Origin: Sandaracinobacteroides sp039808025
Lineage (GTDB): Bacteria > Pseudomonadota > Alphaproteobacteria > Sphingomonadales > Sphingomonadaceae
Length of the DNA stretch: 64,000 nt
Direction: 5' to 3'
Assembly (NCBI GenBank): GCA_039808025.1
Contig: JBDHSK010000006.1
Coordinates: 1 to 64,000 of the forward strand
Position 1 is the first letter of the stretch. Each line of letters opens with the position of its first letter. The translations under genes were made by a program, and so were the position numbers. This document shows positions 60,283-64,000 of this stretch, piece after piece. The notes beneath the pieces are model-generated. The model was not told the DNA's origin and ran no database searches. It saw only the letters and a list, made by a program, of their open reading frames with translations.

Positions 60283-61275
60283 TTACAGCCCGCTCCAGCC
60301 GCGATACCAGTCAACGAAGCGGGGAATGCCGCTATCGATAGGGGTGGAAGGGTGAAACCCGTGGTCGCGGGCAATGGCGGAAATGTCGGCATAGGTGTCG
60401 GTGACATCGCCCGGCTGCATCGGGTGATAGGTGCGCTGCAACGGTTTGCCACAGGCTTTCTCAATCACCTCTACCAGCCGCATCAGCGGTTCAGATCGGT
60501 TGTTGCCGATATTGTAGATGGCGTGGGGGGCAAGGCTTCCTCCGGGTTTTTCTTTGTGGTCGTCGGCCGGGGGCGCCTTCAGGCAGGCCAGAACTCCGGC
60601 GATGATGTCGTCGATGAAGGTGAAATCACGGCGCATCCGGCCATCGTTGAAGATCCGCACGCTCTGCCCGGTAAGGCAGGATTCGGTGAAGTGCCAGACC
60701 GCCATGTCAGGGCGTCCCCATGGCCCGTAAACGGTGAAAAAGCGCAGTCCAGTCAGCGGGATGCGATAGAGGTGGGCATAGCTTTCGCTCAACAGCTCGG
60801 CAGAGCGCTTGGTGGCGGCATACAGCGAAATCGGCCGGTCGGTGCGATCTTCGACGGCGAAGGGCAGGTGGGTGTTGCCGCCATATACCGACGACGACGA
60901 GGCATAGACCATAGGCACCTGCAGACGTCGCGCCAGTTCCAGCAGGTTGAGGTGCCCGACCAGATTGGCCCGGCCGTAATCGAGCGGGTGATCGATCGAC
61001 CAGCGCACCCCCGGTTGTGCCCCGAGATGGGCGATCCGGGTGATGGGAAAAGCTGCGAGTGCTGATTCGAGAGAAGCCATGTCGGCAAAATCGATGGGGA
61101 GGAAGGTGAACGCGGGGTTTTGCGCCTGTATATGGGCGATGCGATCGCGTTTCAGGTCGAGGCTGTAGTAGGGAATAAGGCAGTCGATGCCGATCACCGG
61201 CTCGCCGCTCGCCAGCAGGGCGGCCGCCAGATGCGACCCTATGAAGCCCGCGGCTCCGGTGATCAAAGTGGCCAT
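60283..61275 (-). CDS. NAD-dependent epimerase, UDP-glucuronate 4-epimerase-like
   Basis: 330 residues of the short-chain dehydrogenase/epimerase family. TGAAGFIGSH near 6-15 binds NAD. QPGVRWSIDHPLDY near 87 matches the AGVRYS segment of UDP-glucuronate 4-epimerases. Ser127-129 and Tyr152-x3-Lys156 (YAATK) are catalytic. RIFNDGRMRRDFTFIDDI near 215 is also shared. It would supply UDP-galacturonate for surface polysaccharide. The start at 61275 gives the standard N-terminus. It diverges from the Wzy-like gene over a 91-bp gap. Confidence 0.87.
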   Translation of the reverse strand: MATLITGAAGFIGSHLAAALLASGEPVIGIDCLIPYYSLDLKRDRIAHIQAQNPAFTFLPIDFADMASLESALAAFPITRIAHLGAQPGVRWSIDHPLDYGRANLVGHLNLLELARRLQVPMVYASSSSVYGGNTHLPFAVEDRTDRPISLYAATKRSAELLSESYAHLYRIPLTGLRFFTVYGPWGRPDMAVWHFTESCLTGQSVRIFNDGRMRRDFTFIDDIIAGVLACLKAPPADDHKEKPGGSLAPHAIYNIGNNRSEPLMRLVEVIEKACGKPLQRTYHPMQPGDVTDTYADISAIARDHGFHPSTPIDSGIPRFVDWYRGWSGL

Positions 61276-61366
61276 CCCTTGCTCTGCTCCTGTGCTTTCG
61301 GTTCTTTTCGGCGATGCCCTGCAATTACGGCTTGGGCAACTGCAACTTCTGCCGTAAGAGTTCGCC

Positions 61367-63010
61367 ATGAGCAGCGTCAAAGGCCAGCGCGACCGTATTC
61401 TGCCGCCCTACACACGGCGAGCCGATGATTTTCAGCACCGTCTGAGCAAGACGCTTGCCGTCAGTGCCATGGTGTTGCTGGCGATGATGTCAGGCTATTT
61501 GCTGGCCATTTTCGGGGGGTTCGGCTGGTTTCTTCCGGCCATTCCGTTGGTGCTCCTGATCGGGATAGCCTTGTGGATGGCGCCGGATACCAGGTCTGAT
61601 TACAATCGTCCGATCGCCAAGCTCACTTACATCTATTTCGCGGTCATGCTGATGTGGCCGAATTATATCGCCTTCAATTTTCCCGGCTTTCCCTGGATTT
61701 CGTTCATTCGACTGCTCATGTTCCCGCTGGGAATGCTTGGCCTTTATGCGCTCGCCACGTCGTCGCAGACACGTCACGAAGTCTCCGACGTATTGCAATC
61801 CCACAAGGTGCTTGTGCGCATCTTCATTGCATGGGTGATCTGGCAGGCCCTCATGCTGGTCGTCGGCGGGTTCCAGGCGGTCGGAAACTGGGTGCACCAG
61901 ATATTTGTCTATTATTTCATGTTCATCATCATGGCCTGGCTGATGGTGAAACCGGGAAGGGCGCTGATCATCCATAGGCTGTTCATCACCGCGGCAGTCG
62001 TCGTTTCCCTTGTTACGTTGTGGGAATATCATGTCGGCTACACGCCATGGGCCTACAGCGTACCTTCATTCCTCGGCATGGATCCGATGGTTGTTGAAAG
62101 AATGCAGAACGTCCGGCTACGCACAGGTGAATACCGGGCATCCTCCATCTTCCTGACAGAAGTGACATATGGCGAGTTTTTCGGTATTGTGCTGCCGTTT
62201 GTGCTGCTTGGCATCATGTCAGCACCGAAACCATGGCAAAAGATCCTGGGGTTCATGGCGTATGTGCTGCTTTTTGTAGCTGCGGTGATGAATAATTCTC
62301 GCACATCCATGGTGGGTTTTCTGGTGGTTACGACCGGATTCTTCGCCCTGTGGGTACTTCGGCTATATGGTCGCGGACTGAAGCGCAACGACCTGTTTTC
62401 AACGTCGATTTTCCTGGCCCTGCCTTTTATCGGCATACTCATTGCAACCATCATTCTTGTGTCTGACAGACTGAGGGTCCGCGTCCTCGGCGGGTCAGAG
62501 CATGCGGCATCCAATGCGGGCCGCGAAGCTCAGTGGGACATGGCTATCCCCGTGATAACCCGCAATCCCATTGGTCACGGCATGGGCACAGTCCAGCAAC
62601 ATGTGCCGTATACGAACCTGGCCGGCGATTTCACTATCGACAGCTATCCCATCAACCTTCTGGTGGAATACGGTGTGCCCGGCTTCCTGCTTTTCGTGGC
62701 CTTCTTTGTCGTGGCAGCCTATATGGGCGTGCGTGTATTCCTGCGAGGGGAAACACGCGACGAGGAAGTCGCCGGCGCTGCGGCGCTCAGCATTATCTCG
62801 TTCCTCATCACACGCACGGTGATGAGTTCCGAGACGGGGCACATCTATGTATATCCGTTGGCAGGCCTTATTCTGGCGCAATGGTATATGCAGAAAGTGC
62901 GTGACGGGTGGAAGCCGTCCCATGTCTATCGCCCGTCCACACGGCAGGTGCCGGGGCTTGCCCACGGCGTTGTCCAGCGATCGGCTCCACCGGTTTCCGG
63001 TCGGCCCTGA
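61367..63010 (+). CDS. O-antigen ligase / Wzy-like polymerase membrane protein
   Basis: 547 residues with about 11-12 membrane segments from residue 28 to about 505. The large periplasmic loop precedes NNSRTSMVGFLVVTTGFFAL (near 305), the usual Wzy_C/WaaL core helix. SNAGREAQWDMAIPVITRNPIGHGMGTVQQHVPY (landmark near 385) corresponds to the R..W.....I..PLfGhG loop that distinguishes these enzymes. It either polymerises or ligates a surface polysaccharide or O-antigen. It begins a locus continuing past the window with an acyltransferase 3 bp downstream. Confidence 0.85.
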   Translation: MSSVKGQRDRILPPYTRRADDFQHRLSKTLAVSAMVLLAMMSGYLLAIFGGFGWFLPAIPLVLLIGIALWMAPDTRSDYNRPIAKLTYIYFAVMLMWPNYIAFNFPGFPWISFIRLLMFPLGMLGLYALATSSQTRHEVSDVLQSHKVLVRIFIAWVIWQALMLVVGGFQAVGNWVHQIFVYYFMFIIMAWLMVKPGRALIIHRLFITAAVVVSLVTLWEYHVGYTPWAYSVPSFLGMDPMVVERMQNVRLRTGEYRASSIFLTEVTYGEFFGIVLPFVLLGIMSAPKPWQKILGFMAYVLLFVAAVMNNSRTSMVGFLVVTTGFFALWVLRLYGRGLKRNDLFSTSIFLALPFIGILIATIILVSDRLRVRVLGGSEHAASNAGREAQWDMAIPVITRNPIGHGMGTVQQHVPYTNLAGDFTIDSYPINLLVEYGVPGFLLFVAFFVVAAYMGVRVFLRGETRDEEVAGAAALSIISFLITRTVMSSETGHIYVYPLAGLILAQWYMQKVRDGWKPSHVYRPSTRQVPGLAHGVVQRSAPPVSGRP

Positions 63011-63013
63011 TCC

Positions 63014-64000
63014 ATGCCGATGATTGAAAATGCCCCCCTGGCCCCGATACAGGTTCAGGACGGCAGCGCACCCGTGCGATATCGGACCATCGGCGAAAAA
63101 CTCGATGCCACCAACGGTTTCGGTCCGGGGTTCAATATGCTTCGGCTCATTCTCGCCAGCGGTGTGGTATTCTGGCATTGCTTTCCCATAACCGTTGGCA
63201 CCCCTGAACAGATTGAGGAAACACCGTTGTGGTTTCTCGTCAGTTCGATGGTGCCGATGTTTTTTGCGCTTTCCGGGTTTCTGGTGATTGCCAGTGCCGA
63301 CCGCCTGTCTGTACAGGCCTTTCTGATGAACAGGATCGCGCGGATCTTTCCCGCACTTGTTCTGGTAATCTTCGCGATGGCATTTGTGGTGGGGCCGCTG
63401 GTTACCACCGTTACTCTGCACGAGTATTTCAGCAGTCGGGTTACATGGCGTTATCTGCTGGGGCAGTGGGTCTGATCCGCTTTGAATTGCCCGGTGTTTT
63501 TGTGGATAATCCGGCCGCCGGCAACGTGAATGGTGCCTTGTGGACCGTTCCGCACGAGCTGTTGTGCTACCTGATCGTTGCCGGGCTCGTCGTTCTGGGG
63601 CTGGCACGGAAATGGTGGGCACTTACCGGGGTGCTGCTGGCCTTTTTCATTGGCGCCTTGCTGGTCGAGGTCACGCCTCCTGGCACTTTCCCGTGGTTCA
63701 TTGAACGTGTTTTGCGTTCGGTTCATTTCTCGCAAGGCGCAAAGATCATCCCCTTTTTCATGTTCGGTGCACTTGCGCACCTGGTTCGGCACCGGCTTCC
63801 CCTCAGTAAGGGGCTGGCAGCGGCTTCGCTGGCCATCGTCCTGCTGGTGGGGCTGTTTCTTGACCCGGATATCAGGAAAGATGCGCTGTTCTGGCTGCTA
63901 GCCGGACCGCCGCTCACCTACCTCACGGTCTGGTCGGGAATGGTGCATATTCCGGAGCCGCGCCTGCTGCATGGCCGCGATATCAGCTATGGTGTCTATG
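63014..64000 (+). pseudogene. Acyltransferase 3 family protein, frameshifted and cut by the window end
   Basis: The first frame (63014-63475) gives 153 residues: NMLRLILASGVVFWHCFPI carries the conserved Arg and His of membrane O-acyltransferases, and FFALSGFLVIAS and ARIFPALVLVI follow. It stops at TGA 63473-63475. The rest continues in the -1 frame (LIRFELPGVFVDNPAAGNVNGALWTVPHELLCYL, landmark from 63472) to the window end, with normal acyltransferase features (LPGVF, NGALWTVPHE). One extra G in the GGGG run at 63460-63463 would join the frames smoothly. It is either a real inactivation, phase variation or a sequencing indel. Intact homologues O-acetylate polysaccharides. Confidence 0.8.

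Overview
The window looks like chromosomal DNA of a GC-rich alphaproteobacterium, most likely a sphingomonad (Sphingomonadales). The pointers are a CBP3-type cytochrome bc1 assembly chaperone, an NDUFS4-like complex I subunit, a PhaR repressor facing a PHA synthase, a metXW pair, SapC, DUF1244 and DUF1285 proteins, a class II DAHP synthase, a TonB-dependent receptor and exported S46 and DUF885 peptidases. Both tRNA genes encode their CCA end. I could not fix the genus. Nearly everything is core metabolism in short operons, often joined by 4-nt ATGA overlaps. I saw no rRNA, CRISPR array, insertion sequence, prophage or integrase.

Layout. 1-4.2 kb: minus-strand run of a CoA-transferase, recF and metY, plus queF. 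4.3-7.3 kb: tRNA-Thr, a TSUP permease, a small plus-strand cluster of two exported proteins (one unknown, one DUF4087) with an AT-richer membrane protein, then tRNA-Arg. 7.4-13.2 kb: complex I subunit, bamE, CBP3 chaperone, DUF177, aminotransferase, class I fumarase, acyl-CoA dehydrogenase. 13.3-18 kb: rpmH-rnpA-yidD-yidC-engB and a flavin oxidoreductase. 18-24 kb: metX-metW, hisC-tyrA, DUF1244, pyruvate kinase. 24-29 kb: divergent S46 and DUF885 exported peptidases, ferredoxin-NADP reductase. 29-36.5 kb: ppx-rlmE, infC, TonB receptor, cysQ, CCA transferase. 36.5-44.4 kb: NUDIX, DUF1285, GNAT, thiolase and PHA synthase, phaR, a GlcD-like oxidase, SapC. 44.5-54 kb: M20 hydrolase, xseB-ispA-coaD-cyclophilin-queA-CPBP-tgt, DAHP synthase, glutathione reductase. 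54-60 kb: glmU-glmS, gph-lolA, a 560-bp gap, a queuosine-precursor transporter. 60.3-64 kb: the start of a surface-polysaccharide locus (nucleotide-sugar epimerase, Wzy/ligase-like protein, acyltransferase with a frameshift, cut by the window end).

Themes. Methionine synthesis is represented by metX, metW and metY. Queuosine is represented by queF, queA, tgt and a yhhQ-type transporter, without queC/D/E here. PHB storage is represented by thiolase and synthase opposite phaR, with two identical 17-bp palindromic repeats in the shared promoter that I propose as PhaR operators.

No clearly new multi-gene system stands out. The best leads are the phaC/phaR repeats, two genes whose best Shine-Dalgarno points to non-ATG starts (ATA for infC, CTG for pyk), the structured gap before the yhhQ homologue, the unknown exported cluster at 5.3-6.9 kb, the cysteine-rich tail of the flavin oxidoreductase and the acyltransferase frameshift. 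All positions and motifs were read by eye; no database search was run.
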